Notes: generated by a model not told the origin, from the sequence alone. A stretch of 64,000 nt of DNA from Winogradskyella psychrotolerans (GCF_018860545.1 NZ_JAHKPN010000046.1:47836-111835); one strand, 5' to 3'; counted from the first letter of the stretch, positions 34,459 to 43,777 are shown. A program made the numbers and translations.

Positions 34459-35034
34459 ATGATGCGTTCTCGTTTCTTACTTTTTATCTTTGTCACGCTG
34501 TCAACATTCAGTTTTGCTCATGATGCTAACAAAGCATTTTTTACAATTCAGCAAAAGGAAGCTATAGTTGAGGTAACTGCTGAATTTCCTTGGAGCATAA
34601 GAAATGCACTTATAGACGCTTCTCCAGGATTAGAAAACGCTAAAAGTCAAAATGATTTTGATACTGCTTTTTTTGAATATGTCCAGAATAATTTTCAAAT
34701 TAGAAATAACGGTTCTAGTTTAAAATTACTGTCCGTTAATGACGCTTCTCATAAGGGACATTCTCATCAAACCAATTTTGTTTTTTTATTCGAGGGAACT
34801 GAATTCGATGATATAAAAAATACCATGATGTTCAACATTTATAAGGATCAAGAAAACTTCCATAATGTTTTGTTTCAAAAAGAACATATAAATTTTATAA
34901 CATCTTTAGATTTAGAATCCTTCAAGATGGCACCTAATTCCTCTAGTAGTATGAGTCAAAAGAAAACGGGCTTACTATTACTCCTGTTTTTAGTTTTTGT
35001 GATTTCCTTCTGGATTAAAAAGAAGCAATTATAA
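34459..35034 (+). CDS. Exported protein with mature N-terminal His and C-terminal anchor (copy 3)
   Basis: A 191-residue protein whose signal peptide ends SFA before HDANKAFF, again giving a predicted mature His-1. The middle has DASHKGHSHQTNFVFLFEG, matching the H-E/Q-T segment of copies 1 and 2 with extra His. The C-terminal helix KKTGLLLLLFLVFVISFWIKKKQL anchors it. The gene begins at the base after the stop of the YHYH gene, so translation is probably coupled. This is the third YHYH/anchor pair in the locus. Confidence 0.77.
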   Translation: MMRSRFLLFIFVTLSTFSFAHDANKAFFTIQQKEAIVEVTAEFPWSIRNALIDASPGLENAKSQNDFDTAFFEYVQNNFQIRNNGSSLKLLSVNDASHKGHSHQTNFVFLFEGTEFDDIKNTMMFNIYKDQENFHNVLFQKEHINFITSLDLESFKMAPNSSSSMSQKKTGLLLLLFLVFVISFWIKKKQL

Positions 35035-35093
35035 TTTCAACGTCTTAACCGTATTATCGCAAAGCTTTTCTATTTTTAGAGAAAATTAAAGTT

Positions 35094-36176
35094 ATGCGAT
35101 TAATTATTTTTTGTCTTTTATTAATTGGAATTGTCTCTTGCAAGTCTGAAGATCAATTAAAATCCAGAAATTTTTCAAAAGTTAATTTTGAAATGCTTTG
35201 GGAAGATTCAGAATTAAGCGTTAGAGCTTTGGAAATAGGTGAGAATGATAAATTCTATTTCGCAGGAAATAATTCAGGAATTGGTATGTCATATATGGAC
35301 GGTATTGATCCACTCAGAAATATAAAGATAATAAGCTATGATTCCTTAGCAAAACCTATGTTAGAATTCAGATCTATTGCAGAGACAACGAAAGATTACT
35401 TTTTTATGTCAGTTTCTAGTCCATCATATTTATATAAGTTAAGTAAGAATGATTATTTTGGTTTAGAAATACAGCCAAAACTAGTGTACCAAGAAACCCA
35501 TCCCAAAGCCTTCTATGATTCCATGGACTTCTGGAATGATGAAGAAGGTATTGCCATTGGAGATCCAACAGATAATTGTATGAGTATTATTATCACAAGA
35601 GATAGTGGTGAATCTTGGACAAAATTATCGTGTGATGATTTACCAAAAGCTAAAGAGGGTGAAGCCGCGTTTGCAGCAAGTGATACCAATATAGCAATTA
35701 TTGGAGATCACACATGGGTAGCAACAGGTGGTAAGTCGAGCAGAATATTGTATTCGCCAGATAAAGGTAAAACATGGGACGTTTTTGATACTCCAATCAT
35801 TCAAGGTAAAGCAACTACAGGGATATACTCTATAGATTTTTATGATAAAAAAAATGGATTTGCTATAGGAGGAGATTATACCCAACCAAACGATACTTTA
35901 CAAAATAAAATGAGAACCAAAGATGGTGGAAAAACTTGGGAAATTGTTGCTAGCGGTAAAGGACCTGGTTACAGAAGCTGTGTGCAGTATGTGCCCAACT
36001 CAAACGGCAAAGAATTAATAGCTATTGGTTTTAAAGGTATTGACTATAGTAATAATGCTGGCGACTCTTGGAGACATTTAAGTGATGAAGGTTTTTACAC
36101 CATTCGGTTTTTAAATGATTCTACAGCCTATGCTGCAGGTAAGGGTAGAATCAGTAAATTAACTTTTAGAGAATAA
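35094..36176 (+). CDS. BNR/YCF48-like beta-propeller lipoprotein
   Basis: A 360-residue lipoprotein (GIVSCKSED). Repeats such as SMDFWNDEEGIAIGDP, TRDSGESWTKLSCDD, SPDKGKTWDVFDTP, SIDFYDKKNGFAIGGD and TKDGGKTWEIVASG carry the Asp-box (S/T-x-D-x-G-x-x-W) pattern of BNR/YCF48-related propellers. In Flavobacteriia such proteins are often labelled oxidoreductase without proof. Related YCF48/HCF136 proteins assist membrane-complex assembly in phototrophs. Here it closes the envelope locus before a bidirectional terminator; its role is unknown. Confidence 0.83.
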   Translation: MRLIIFCLLLIGIVSCKSEDQLKSRNFSKVNFEMLWEDSELSVRALEIGENDKFYFAGNNSGIGMSYMDGIDPLRNIKIISYDSLAKPMLEFRSIAETTKDYFFMSVSSPSYLYKLSKNDYFGLEIQPKLVYQETHPKAFYDSMDFWNDEEGIAIGDPTDNCMSIIITRDSGESWTKLSCDDLPKAKEGEAAFAASDTNIAIIGDHTWVATGGKSSRILYSPDKGKTWDVFDTPIIQGKATTGIYSIDFYDKKNGFAIGGDYTQPNDTLQNKMRTKDGGKTWEIVASGKGPGYRSCVQYVPNSNGKELIAIGFKGIDYSNNAGDSWRHLSDEGFYTIRFLNDSTAYAAGKGRISKLTFRE

Positions 36177-36177
36177 A

Positions 36178-36210
36178 AAAAGGAAGCCTTAGTGCTTCCT
36201 TTATATTTTT
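36178..36210. terminator. Bidirectional terminator between the envelope locus and the second sigma cluster
   Basis: AAAGGAAGC/GCTTCCTTT stem (36178-36186 and 36194-36202, loop CTTAGT) with A-run before and T-rich run after; it separates convergent genes. Confidence 0.85.
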
Positions 36211-36220
36211 TTAGTACACA

Positions 36221-36652
36221 CTATTGTTTAGAGTGGCGTTTTTTATATTCTTCAAACATTTTTTGTCTAAAAGAACGTTCTGCTTGGTACATTTTAATTA
36301 TTTTTTTTGCCGGCAGAATTTCTAATAACTCATTTAGCATTTTAGAATGTAATTCTACTTTTTGTTTTTCAACTTTCTCCATGGCTAAGAGTAAAGATTT
36401 GGCTTCGCTTTCTGAGAGTTCTTCTACGTTCATGTCTTTTCTTCTATTCGTAGAATTTTCTCTTAGTTTGCTTTCAGCATCCTCATTGGCATTATAAATT
36501 GGCCAAAACTTCTGTGCTTCAGTTTCTGTTAAATTTAATTGCTCAGTGATGTGTGCAATTTTTAAGGCTTTAATTTTTTCTCTATCCAATTTTTGTGCAA
36601 ATATGCTTGTAGAAATAAATAAAGTAAGAATGAGTGTGTGTATTGTTTTCAT
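36221..36652 (-). CDS. Spy/CpxP-like exported protein (second cluster)
   Basis: A 143-residue exported protein; I choose the ATG at 36652 (MKTIHTLILTLFISTSIFAQ) over the TTG at 36667. The mature part is all-helical: KIAHITEQLNLTETEAQKFWPIYNAN holds the LTxxQ-like motif (LTETEAQ), followed by LHSKMLNELLEILPAKKIIKMYQAERSFRQKM. It matches the short Spy-like sensors linked with ECF sigma factors. It follows the putative anti-sigma gene by 7 bp. Confidence 0.83.
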   Translation of the reverse strand: MKTIHTLILTLFISTSIFAQKLDREKIKALKIAHITEQLNLTETEAQKFWPIYNANEDAESKLRENSTNRRKDMNVEELSESEAKSLLLAMEKVEKQKVELHSKMLNELLEILPAKKIIKMYQAERSFRQKMFEEYKKRHSKQ

Positions 36653-36659
36653 AATCTTT

Positions 36660-37163
36660 TTATTCAAAAATTAGGTCTTCTGTATCCACGTTTTCAAAAT
36701 AGTGGTCTAGTGTTTCATCTGAAATATTTATATCTATAAAATCGGTTACCGAAATATCATCAGACTTAAACAAAGAGGCATAATCGTCATTAGTGTAATC
36801 TTCTTGGTATAAGTAACTTTCAAGAATTTCAGTTTCTAAGTTATCTATAGTAATGTTATCGTTATTAAATCCTAAACTAAATAAAAGTGCAATACTTGCA
36901 GCAATACCAGCAAAATAATAAAACCTGCTTTTTGGTTTTAAGTTGATAACAGGTGTTTCCTTTTTGTTTTGAATTTCATCTAAAATTTTACTTTCAACAG
37001 TGTCAAAATAATTATCAGGAACAGTAAAACCTGAAACTTCTGAAGACGTAATAGCTTCTTTTTCATTTAAACGTTCAAAAAAGTCTGCTTCAAACGACTC
37101 AAAATAAGTTTTGGGTGTTTTAAAACCTGGAGATTTAACGTTATGTAAATTGTTTTTTTTCAT
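36660..37163 (-). CDS. Membrane protein, putative anti-sigma factor (second cluster)
   Basis: A 167-residue protein with a cytoplasmic N-terminal part containing two FDTVE/YFESFE-type short repeats (GFKTPKTYFESFEADFFERL, GFTVPDNYFDTVESKILDEI), one membrane helix (about 97-115, FYYFAGIAASIALLFSLGF) and an acidic outer part. The repeated F-x-x-P-x-x-Y-F motif is common in small flavobacterial proteins coded next to ECF sigma factors. It is 71 bp after the sigma gene. Anti-sigma function is inferred from topology and place. Confidence 0.8.
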   Translation of the reverse strand: MKKNNLHNVKSPGFKTPKTYFESFEADFFERLNEKEAITSSEVSGFTVPDNYFDTVESKILDEIQNKKETPVINLKPKSRFYYFAGIAASIALLFSLGFNNDNITIDNLETEILESYLYQEDYTNDDYASLFKSDDISVTDFIDINISDETLDHYFENVDTEDLIFE

Positions 37164-37234
37164 GTTTGTTTTTCGGAATATCCGAAATCATTTATACTGT
37201 TTCTATTACTAAGACTTCAAATTATTAAAATGGT

Positions 37235-37777
37235 TTAATCTGAAGTCAAAAAGGCTTCAATTTTTTTAGCAGCAATATGATACGATGCTTTTAAGGCTCC
37301 TTCACTGGTGTCTAAAATTTCTGCCATGTCTTTATATTTTAAATCATCAAAATAGCGCATATTAAATACTAATTGTTGTTTTTCAGGTAATGTTGCTATG
37401 GCTTTCTGTAGTTTGAGTTGAATGTCATCTCCTTCAAAATAAACATCTGCTTGTAAATTATTGATAGCTCTTGTTTGATGTTCTTCGTTGGTAATTTGTA
37501 AGCGCTTCGCATTTTTATTGATAAGTGTAATAGATTCATTGGTGGCAATTCTATACAACCAAGAAAATAATTGACTTTCCCCTTTAAATTTATCAATACT
37601 ACGATACACTTTTATGAATGTATTTTGAAGGGCGTCATCAGCATCATTATGGTTAATTACAATTTTACGAATATGCCAATATAAACGTTCCTTATAGAGT
37701 TGTAATAGTTCTCTATAGGCCGCTTCTTTTGTTGAAGGATTTTTTAAACGCGTTATAAATTCCGATTCGTTAGTCAA
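37235..37777 (-). CDS. ECF RNA polymerase sigma factor (second cluster)
   Basis: A 180-residue ECF sigma factor. Region 2: IRKIVINHNDADDALQNTFI, LFSWLYRIATNESITLINKN. Region 4: LPEKQQLVFNMRYFDDLKYK, TSEGALKASYHIAAKKIEAFL. The start is a TTG at 37777 since a stop codon lies two codons upstream in frame; the sigma gene at 18930 also uses TTG. With the two genes after it, it forms a sigma/anti-sigma/Spy-like triad facing the first one. I found no copy of the CAAGTTTTTT/CATCTAA motif before it, so it likely has another promoter specificity. Confidence 0.93.
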   Translation of the reverse strand: MTNESEFITRLKNPSTKEAAYRELLQLYKERLYWHIRKIVINHNDADDALQNTFIKVYRSIDKFKGESQLFSWLYRIATNESITLINKNAKRLQITNEEHQTRAINNLQADVYFEGDDIQLKLQKAIATLPEKQQLVFNMRYFDDLKYKDMAEILDTSEGALKASYHIAAKKIEAFLTSD

Positions 37778-37931
37778 TTGCTACTATTTGATATTAAGAC
37801 TTAGAAAATTACTAAAAGTTTAATTGGCATGTTTACAAAATACTAAATGTTTAGTTGTTGCTGATAATGAGTGTGTTAGGTAGCTTTAATTCGATTAAAT
37901 GCAAAAATTAACGATAAAATGCAGTGTTTTC

Positions 37932-38048
37932 TTGTTTTCAAATTTAATTTACGCTATGTTTGTCCAAGCTTAACCTATTAAACGTTATCAGTTCCCCAAA
38001 TCTGGTAACAATAAGAGAAGGATGCATATGGTAGTGCATCCTTTTTTT
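37932..38048 (+). ncRNA. Candidate small RNA with its own promoter and terminator
   Basis: In a 370-bp gap without an ORF, TTG (37932-37934) and TATGTTTG (37955-37962) form a promoter with 20-nt spacing on the plus strand. A transcript would start near 37969. It folds into two hairpins: GTTATCAG/CTGGTAAC (37984-37991 and 38002-38009, one G-U pair, 10-nt loop TTCCCCAAAT) and the terminator GGATGCA/TGCATCC (38020-38026 and 38035-38041, loop TATGGTAG) with seven T. Both neighbours run on the minus strand, so the terminator has no other user. Expected length about 80 nt. A flavobacterial Rfam sRNA such as Flavo-1 is possible; I cannot confirm it. Bases 37778-37930 show nothing else. Confidence 0.68.
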
Positions 38049-38147
38049 ATGTGTTCAATTTAAGATAATTCGTGATTTATAAATTAAATGACTTACTCAG
38101 AGTATTAAATTATTAATCTAAGTTTGTTTTCTAATACATGGCAGGCG

Positions 38148-39974
38148 TTACTCAAAGCTCTGCATTTCCACTAATTTTTTGTAAACCCCATTTTGGGCTA
38201 TTAATTCAGTGTGTGTACCTTGTTCAGCAATTTCACCTTTTTGCATTACAACAATTAGATCTGCATTCTGTATTGTAGAAAGTCTATGTGCAATAACGAT
38301 AGACGTTCTATTTTTCATCATATTTTCTAAGGCATCTTGCACAACACGTTCGCTTTCAGTATCTAATGCAGAGGTGGCTTCGTCTAGAATCATGATTGGA
38401 GAATTCTTTAAAACGGCACGTGCAATATTAATACGTTGCTTTTGTCCACCTGAAATTTTACCTCCAGAATCGCCAATATTGGTATGAATGCCATGATCCA
38501 GGTTTTCAACAAATTCCCAAGCATTCGCAATTTTTAAGGCGTCTATAATTTCATCATCAGTCGCATCCTCTTTTCCAACTCTTAGGTTATTCGCCACCGT
38601 ATCGTTAAACAAAATTGAATCTTGATTAACCAAGCCTAAAAAGCTTCTCAACGATTTCTTAGAAAGATTCTTTATGTTGACATCGTCAATAGCAATAGTA
38701 CCTTCGTTTACGTCATAAAAACGGGTAACGAGGTTAGCTATTGTACTTTTACCACTTCCAGATTGCCCAACAAGAGCAACAGTTTTTCCTTTTGGGATTG
38801 TTAAACTAAAGTTTTTTAAGACATATTGATTTTCGTATTTAAAAGAAACATCATCTAAAACAACATCTCTATCAAATGTGTCTTTTTCAGTAGGGGTCTC
38901 AATTTCTACAATATTATTCTCAGTTTCTAAAAACTCTAAAATTCTATTAGCAGCACCATCACCACGTTTTACACTATAACTAGCTTTTGCTATTGCTTTT
39001 GCAGGTGTAAGAATATTGTAGGCTAATGTAATATACCCAACAAAGAAACTAGCGTCCATGGTTTTATCTACAAAAACGAGGTAACCACCATAAACGAGTA
39101 GCACTCCAATAACAATAATACCCAATAATTCACTTAACGGAGATGCTAAATTTTGTCTGTTGAGTAATTTGTTAGAATATTTATAATACCTGTCATTACT
39201 GTCTTCAAATTTACCTGCAAACATTTTTTCTACGTTGAAGGCTTTGATAATTCTTAAACCTCCCATAGTTTCTTCCAAAACGGATAGAAAGACACCTTGC
39301 TCTTTTTGAACCTTTAATGAACCTTTCTTTAGCGATTTACCAATTTTTGAAATAATAAAACCCGATATAGGTATAAATACCAAAACAAATAACGTCAGTT
39401 TTGGACTAAGAATTAACATGGTTACCAAAGAAAATAATATAGTAAGCGGTTCTCGCACTATCATTTCAAGTATGGCGAGGAATGAGTTTCTAACCTCGTT
39501 TACATCTGCACTGACTCGAGATATCGTATCACCTTTCGTTTTTTCTGAATAAAAAGCTAATGGCAATGTTACGATTTTATCGTAGAGTTTATTTCGTATA
39601 TCTTTTAAGACCCCATTTCTTAAAAATGTTATAAAGTACATGGCTAGATAATTTGAAATATTCTTGAGTAAGAACATACTAATTATGACTCCTACCATCA
39701 TCATCAGCACTTTAAAATCACCATACTTTTCTATGCTATCAACCATAAAGTAATTAAGGTAATCTTCACCGTAATTCTGTAATTTTAACCAGCCTTGCCA
39801 TGTGGGCTTATTTGCTAAAACACGTTGATCACTGAAAATAACTTTTAATACTGGAATTAAAGCAACAAAAGAAAGTGTGCTAAAAAGGGCATATAAAATA
39901 TTAAAAAATATGTTTAAATACGCATACCTTTTGTACGGTAATGCAAAAGGTATGAGTTTCTTTATGTAATTCAT
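38148..39974 (-). CDS. ABC exporter, fused permease/ATPase (MsbA-like)
   Basis: A 608-residue half-transporter with six membrane helices (about residues 15-340) and a C-terminal ATPase. Walker A is VGQSGSGKSTI, the signature is ISGGQKQR, Walker B is MILDEATSALD and the switch His is in VIAHRLSTI. Proteins like this flip lipids or export peptides at the inner membrane; MsbA-type lipid A export is the usual assignment in Bacteroidota. It starts 4 bp after the phosphohexomutase stop and runs the same way. Confidence 0.9.
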   Translation of the reverse strand: MNYIKKLIPFALPYKRYAYLNIFFNILYALFSTLSFVALIPVLKVIFSDQRVLANKPTWQGWLKLQNYGEDYLNYFMVDSIEKYGDFKVLMMMVGVIISMFLLKNISNYLAMYFITFLRNGVLKDIRNKLYDKIVTLPLAFYSEKTKGDTISRVSADVNEVRNSFLAILEMIVREPLTILFSLVTMLILSPKLTLFVLVFIPISGFIISKIGKSLKKGSLKVQKEQGVFLSVLEETMGGLRIIKAFNVEKMFAGKFEDSNDRYYKYSNKLLNRQNLASPLSELLGIIVIGVLLVYGGYLVFVDKTMDASFFVGYITLAYNILTPAKAIAKASYSVKRGDGAANRILEFLETENNIVEIETPTEKDTFDRDVVLDDVSFKYENQYVLKNFSLTIPKGKTVALVGQSGSGKSTIANLVTRFYDVNEGTIAIDDVNIKNLSKKSLRSFLGLVNQDSILFNDTVANNLRVGKEDATDDEIIDALKIANAWEFVENLDHGIHTNIGDSGGKISGGQKQRINIARAVLKNSPIMILDEATSALDTESERVVQDALENMMKNRTSIVIAHRLSTIQNADLIVVMQKGEIAEQGTHTELIAQNGVYKKLVEMQSFE

Positions 39975-39977
39975 CTA

Positions 39978-41705
39978 TTATAATTTCATATCTGCTAGAA
40001 TAGCATCAATTCTCTCATCCAACAATTGCTCCGTTTTTTCAAAGTCTGCCGTATTGTCAAGATCTGCATTTACGCTGATATAAAATTTTATTTTAGGCTC
40101 AGTACCACTTGGTCTTAAAGCTATTTTACTCCCATCTTCAGTATAATATATTAATACATTAGATTTTGGAATATCTATAGTGGTCTCTTCATTTGATTGA
40201 AGGTTCTTAGAAATAGACAATTGGTAATCTTCAATTAAGACCACTTTTTCGCCATTAATTTCTTTTAATGGATTATTTCGGGCATCAACCATCATTTGTT
40301 TAATTTCTTGCGCACCTTCAATTCCTTTTTTAGTTAAAGAAATTAAGCGCTCTTTAAAGAAGCCATGCTCTACATACAAATCAATTAAACTTTGATACAT
40401 TGTTTTACCTTCTGCTTTGGATTGAGCGGCAATTTCACAAGCTAATAAAGTAGAAGTTACAGCATCTTTATCACGGACAAAATCACCAACCATAAAACCA
40501 AAACTTTCTTCACCACCTCCAATAAAATCCATGGTTGGGAAGTCTTTTATCATTTTAGCAATCCACTTAAACCCTGTAAGACCTATTTTGCATTCTACAT
40601 CATAAGCATTGGCTAAAACAGACATCATAGGAGTAGAAACTATGGTAGAACCTACAAATTGATTCTCGTTAATTTTCCCTAAGTTTTTCCATTGCTTCAA
40701 TAAGAAATTCGTCATTAAAATCATGGTTTGATTCCCATTCAGAATTACCAATTCATTTTCTAAATTTCTAACGACAACTCCTAAACGATCACAATCGGGA
40801 TCTGTACCAATAACAATATCTCCATCTACTTTTTCAGCTAATTCCATTACCATTTTTAATGCTTCTGGCTCTTCTGGATTTGGAGATACTACTGTTGGAA
40901 AATCTCCATTAGGGACACGTTGTTCTTCTACAATATTAACATTAGTATAGCCTGCGCGCTTTAGTGTTTCTGGAATTGCTGTGATAGAGGTACCGTGAAG
41001 AGACGTAAATACAATATTTAAATTTTCTTTAGCTTCTTTTGAAGTATCAAAACTGCCATTTTTTACAGAAGCATCTATAAAAACGTCATCAACATCCTTG
41101 CCTATATATTGAATTAAATCTGAATTCGTTTCAAATTTAATTTCAGAATAATCTAAACGGTTTATTTCTGCAATTACAGCAGCATCTTGTGGTGGTACTA
41201 ATTGCCCTCCATCTTGCCAATATACTTTGTAACCATTGTATTCCGGTGGATTATGAGATGCTGTTAAAACGATACCACAATGGCAGTTTAAATGTTTTAA
41301 AGCAAATGATAATTCTGGTGTTGGTCTTAAATCCTCAAACAAAAAGACTTTAATACCATTGGCAGAAAATACATCAGCAACGAGCTTTCCAAACGTTTTA
41401 CTGTTGTGTCTACAATCGTAGGCAATAGCCACTTTAATATCTTCGTTAGGAAACGATTGCTTTAAATAATTACTTAAGCCTTGAGTGTTTTTTCCTAAAG
41501 TGTATTTGTTAATTCGGTTGGTTCCTAGTCCCATAATACCTCGCATACCACCAGTTCCAAATTCAAGATCTTTATAAAAGCTTTCTTCTAATTCTTTTGG
41601 GTTAGAGGCAATCATCTGCTTTATTTCCTTTTGAGAATTGTCATCAAAAGTTGGTGTTAGCCAAGAATTTACGCGTTCTAAAATTTCTGGTTTAATGTGT
41701 ATCAT
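39978..41705 (-). CDS. Phosphoglucomutase/phosphomannomutase
   Basis: A 575-residue alpha-D-phosphohexomutase; the start at 41705 ([15 protein letters not shown]) is preferred, since an upstream frame adds 11 residues with no homology look. The phosphoserine loop is [16 protein letters not shown], the Mg loop is [10 protein letters not shown], the sugar-binding loop is GGEESFGF and the phosphate-binding loop is [14 protein letters not shown]. It interconverts hexose 1- and 6-phosphates for cell-wall and glycan precursors. Length and motifs fit the PgcA-like long type. Confidence 0.93.
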   Translation of the reverse strand: MIHIKPEILERVNSWLTPTFDDNSQKEIKQMIASNPKELEESFYKDLEFGTGGMRGIMGLGTNRINKYTLGKNTQGLSNYLKQSFPNEDIKVAIAYDCRHNSKTFGKLVADVFSANGIKVFLFEDLRPTPELSFALKHLNCHCGIVLTASHNPPEYNGYKVYWQDGGQLVPPQDAAVIAEINRLDYSEIKFETNSDLIQYIGKDVDDVFIDASVKNGSFDTSKEAKENLNIVFTSLHGTSITAIPETLKRAGYTNVNIVEEQRVPNGDFPTVVSPNPEEPEALKMVMELAEKVDGDIVIGTDPDCDRLGVVVRNLENELVILNGNQTMILMTNFLLKQWKNLGKINENQFVGSTIVSTPMMSVLANAYDVECKIGLTGFKWIAKMIKDFPTMDFIGGGEESFGFMVGDFVRDKDAVTSTLLACEIAAQSKAEGKTMYQSLIDLYVEHGFFKERLISLTKKGIEGAQEIKQMMVDARNNPLKEINGEKVVLIEDYQLSISKNLQSNEETTIDIPKSNVLIYYTEDGSKIALRPSGTEPKIKFYISVNADLDNTADFEKTEQLLDERIDAILADMKL

Positions 41706-41778
41706 GGATATAATGGATTTATTAACAAAAATAAACAATTCAATATTTTAATATGTCTTGTTGTGAAACAAAATTGTC

Positions 41779-42732
41779 TTATTGTGGTAGATTCAAATGT
41801 TCTTTTATAAAATAACGTTGTTGTTGACGGTTAGAGCGTAAAACAAGTTCTCCGAGAAAACCTGCAATAAACAATTGTGAACCAATAATCATAGTAGAAA
41901 GAGCAATATAGAATTGTGGTCGGTCTGTAATTAGACGTCCTGTTGGATTTAAAAATAATTTATCAATGCCTAAATATGAGGCGAATGCAAAACCAATAAA
42001 AAACATAATAACACCAAGTGCCCCAAATAAATGCATTGGTCTTTTACCAAAGTGTGATATAAACCAAATAGTGATTAGGTCTAAAAAACCATTTACAAAA
42101 CGATTCATTCCAAATTTAGTATGGCCATATTTACGAGCTTGATGTTGTACTACTTTTTCACCAATATTAGTGAAACCTGCGTTTTTAGCTAGTACAGGAA
42201 TGTAGCGATGCATTTCTCCATACACATCAATATGTTTAACAACGGTATTACTGTAGGCTTTTAAGCCACAATTAAAATCATTTAATACGACACCAGATGT
42301 TCGTCGCGCTGCCCAGTTAAATAATTTTGAAGGTAAATTTTTAGAGAAATAGGAATCGTAGCGTTTCTTTTTCCAGCCAGAAACAAGATCAAAACCATCC
42401 GTTTTAATCATTTTAAAAAGTTGTGGGATTTCTTCCGGATTATCTTGTAAGTCCGCATCCATAGTAATCACAACATCACCTTCAGCTTTGGCAAAACCAG
42501 CATGCAAGGCTTGAGATTTACCGAAATTTTTAAGGAATTTAATGCCTTTTGCTTTTGGATTGAAGTCGGCAAGTTCAGAAATAATTTGCCACGATTTATC
42601 AGTGCTACCATCATCTATAAAAAGAATTTCATAAGAAAATTGATTGGATAGCATCACTGATACTATCCAATCGTGTAATTCTTTTAAAGATTCTTCTTCG
42701 TTAAGTAGTGGAATTACTACTGATATATCCAT
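41779..42732 (-). CDS. Family 2 glycosyltransferase with two C-terminal membrane helices
   Basis: A 317-residue GT2 enzyme of the dolichol/polyprenyl-phosphate sugar synthase-like type. The GT-A domain shows VVIPLLNEEESLKELHDW, FIDDGSTDKSW and the metal site ITMDADLQDNPEEI. Two membrane helices near the C-terminus (LFGALGVIMFFIGFAFASYL and a second around FYIALSTMIIGSQLFIAGFL) place it at the inner membrane. It likely loads a sugar on undecaprenyl phosphate for glycan modification. It is co-oriented with the DUF4199 gene 44 bp upstream. Confidence 0.9.
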   Translation of the reverse strand: MDISVVIPLLNEEESLKELHDWIVSVMLSNQFSYEILFIDDGSTDKSWQIISELADFNPKAKGIKFLKNFGKSQALHAGFAKAEGDVVITMDADLQDNPEEIPQLFKMIKTDGFDLVSGWKKKRYDSYFSKNLPSKLFNWAARRTSGVVLNDFNCGLKAYSNTVVKHIDVYGEMHRYIPVLAKNAGFTNIGEKVVQHQARKYGHTKFGMNRFVNGFLDLITIWFISHFGKRPMHLFGALGVIMFFIGFAFASYLGIDKLFLNPTGRLITDRPQFYIALSTMIIGSQLFIAGFLGELVLRSNRQQQRYFIKEHLNLPQ

Positions 42733-42776
42733 AAGGTTAAAGTCTAATTTCTACATTTCAAAAATAAAGAAATTAT

Positions 42777-43310
42777 TTAAGCTTCGTGCGGATCTTTTTG
42801 TTTTGTAACAGCAGCAACAATAAGTCCAATAACACTAAAGCCGACAAGCTGATAGGCAATTGATTTAATAGTGTTTCCTATAGAGAAGAAATTCTCTTCT
42901 TTTTGAATTTGTTCCATAGCTTCATCAATAGATGCTTGTGGTGCTCCAAATTTTTCCATCATTGCTAACTGATTGTCTATTATTTTCTGTTGTAAAATCG
43001 CAGCAGCATCAGTATCTACAATATTAAAAATAAAGAATCCTATAGCCGCAGGTATTGATACACCTACAGCAATTGTAATGAAAAACGCAGTAAATGCATC
43101 TTTAAAACTAATAAAACCACCTAAAAGTTTTTTTGCACTCATGGCAGATATAATTCCAAAAATTATAACGAGTAACATTTGACCTATGCCAAACCACCAT
43201 TGTATATATAAGTCGAGATAAACAGCGTAGCCAATTATAGTAAAAGATGATAGGATTAGCGCTAAATAAAGGCCATAATTAACGGCCGAAGATTTCAAGG
43301 ATTTATCCAT
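42777..43310 (-). CDS. DUF4199 membrane protein
   Basis: A 177-residue protein with four predicted membrane helices (NYGLYLALILSSFTIIGYAV, WFGIGQMLLVIIFGIISAM, AFTAFFITIAVGVSIPAAIGF, and YQLVGFSVIGLIVAAV) and an outward loop with EKFGAPQASIDEAMEQIQKEE. It fits the DUF4199 family, common in Bacteroidota and often just before a GT2 gene as here. Function unknown. Confidence 0.87.
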   Translation of the reverse strand: MDKSLKSSAVNYGLYLALILSSFTIIGYAVYLDLYIQWWFGIGQMLLVIIFGIISAMSAKKLLGGFISFKDAFTAFFITIAVGVSIPAAIGFFIFNIVDTDAAAILQQKIIDNQLAMMEKFGAPQASIDEAMEQIQKEENFFSIGNTIKSIAYQLVGFSVIGLIVAAVTKQKDPHEA

Positions 43311-43401
43311 AATAATTATAAGTTTTTGGTTAATTATCTAGTTAGTATCCAAAGTTACATAAATGTTACATACTTTTACGAAATAAAATTTGTCAAAAAG
43401 A

Positions 43402-43431
43402 TTGTAGATTTGTAAAAAATGGTTAAATTTG
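43402..43431 (+). promoter_or_regulatory. Housekeeping promoter of rpmE2
   Basis: TTG (43402-43404) and TAAATTTG (43424-43431) with 19-nt spacing match the Bacteroidota primary sigma consensus; the ATG follows 37 nt later. Confidence 0.8.
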
Positions 43432-43468
43432 CACCTCGAAAAATCGAATACATTTAAAGCATTTAGTG

Positions 43469-43720
43469 ATGAAAGCAGGAATACATCCAGAAAATTATAG
43501 AGTAGTAGCGTTTAAAGATATGTCTAACGAAGAGGTATATTTAACAAAATCTACAGCAGATACAAATGAAACTATCGATGTTGATGGTACTGAATATCCA
43601 TTAGTGAAATTGGAGATTTCTAGAACATCTCACCCATTCTATACAGGTAAATCTAAATTAGTAGATACAGCTGGTCGTATTGATAAGTTCAAAAACAAAT
43701 ACGCTAAGTTTAAAAAATAA
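43469..43720 (+). CDS. rpmE2: 50S ribosomal protein L31 type B
   Basis: An 83-residue ribosomal protein ([20 protein letters not shown] ...). It is the type B form without the CxxC zinc motif, typical of Bacteroidota. I start at the ATG at 43469; an in-frame GTG directly before it would add one Met. It has its own promoter and a strong terminator. Confidence 0.97.
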   Translation: MKAGIHPENYRVVAFKDMSNEEVYLTKSTADTNETIDVDGTEYPLVKLEISRTSHPFYTGKSKLVDTAGRIDKFKNKYAKFKK

Positions 43721-43742
43721 GCTTCGCTCAATTGATATAATT

Positions 43743-43777
43743 AAAAGCCTTTCTGTTTTCAGAAAGGCTTTTTTTAT
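43743..43777 (+). terminator. rpmE2 terminator
   Basis: AAAAGCCTTTCTG/CAGAAAGGCTTTT perfect stem with loop TTTT and following T-run. Confidence 0.92.
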
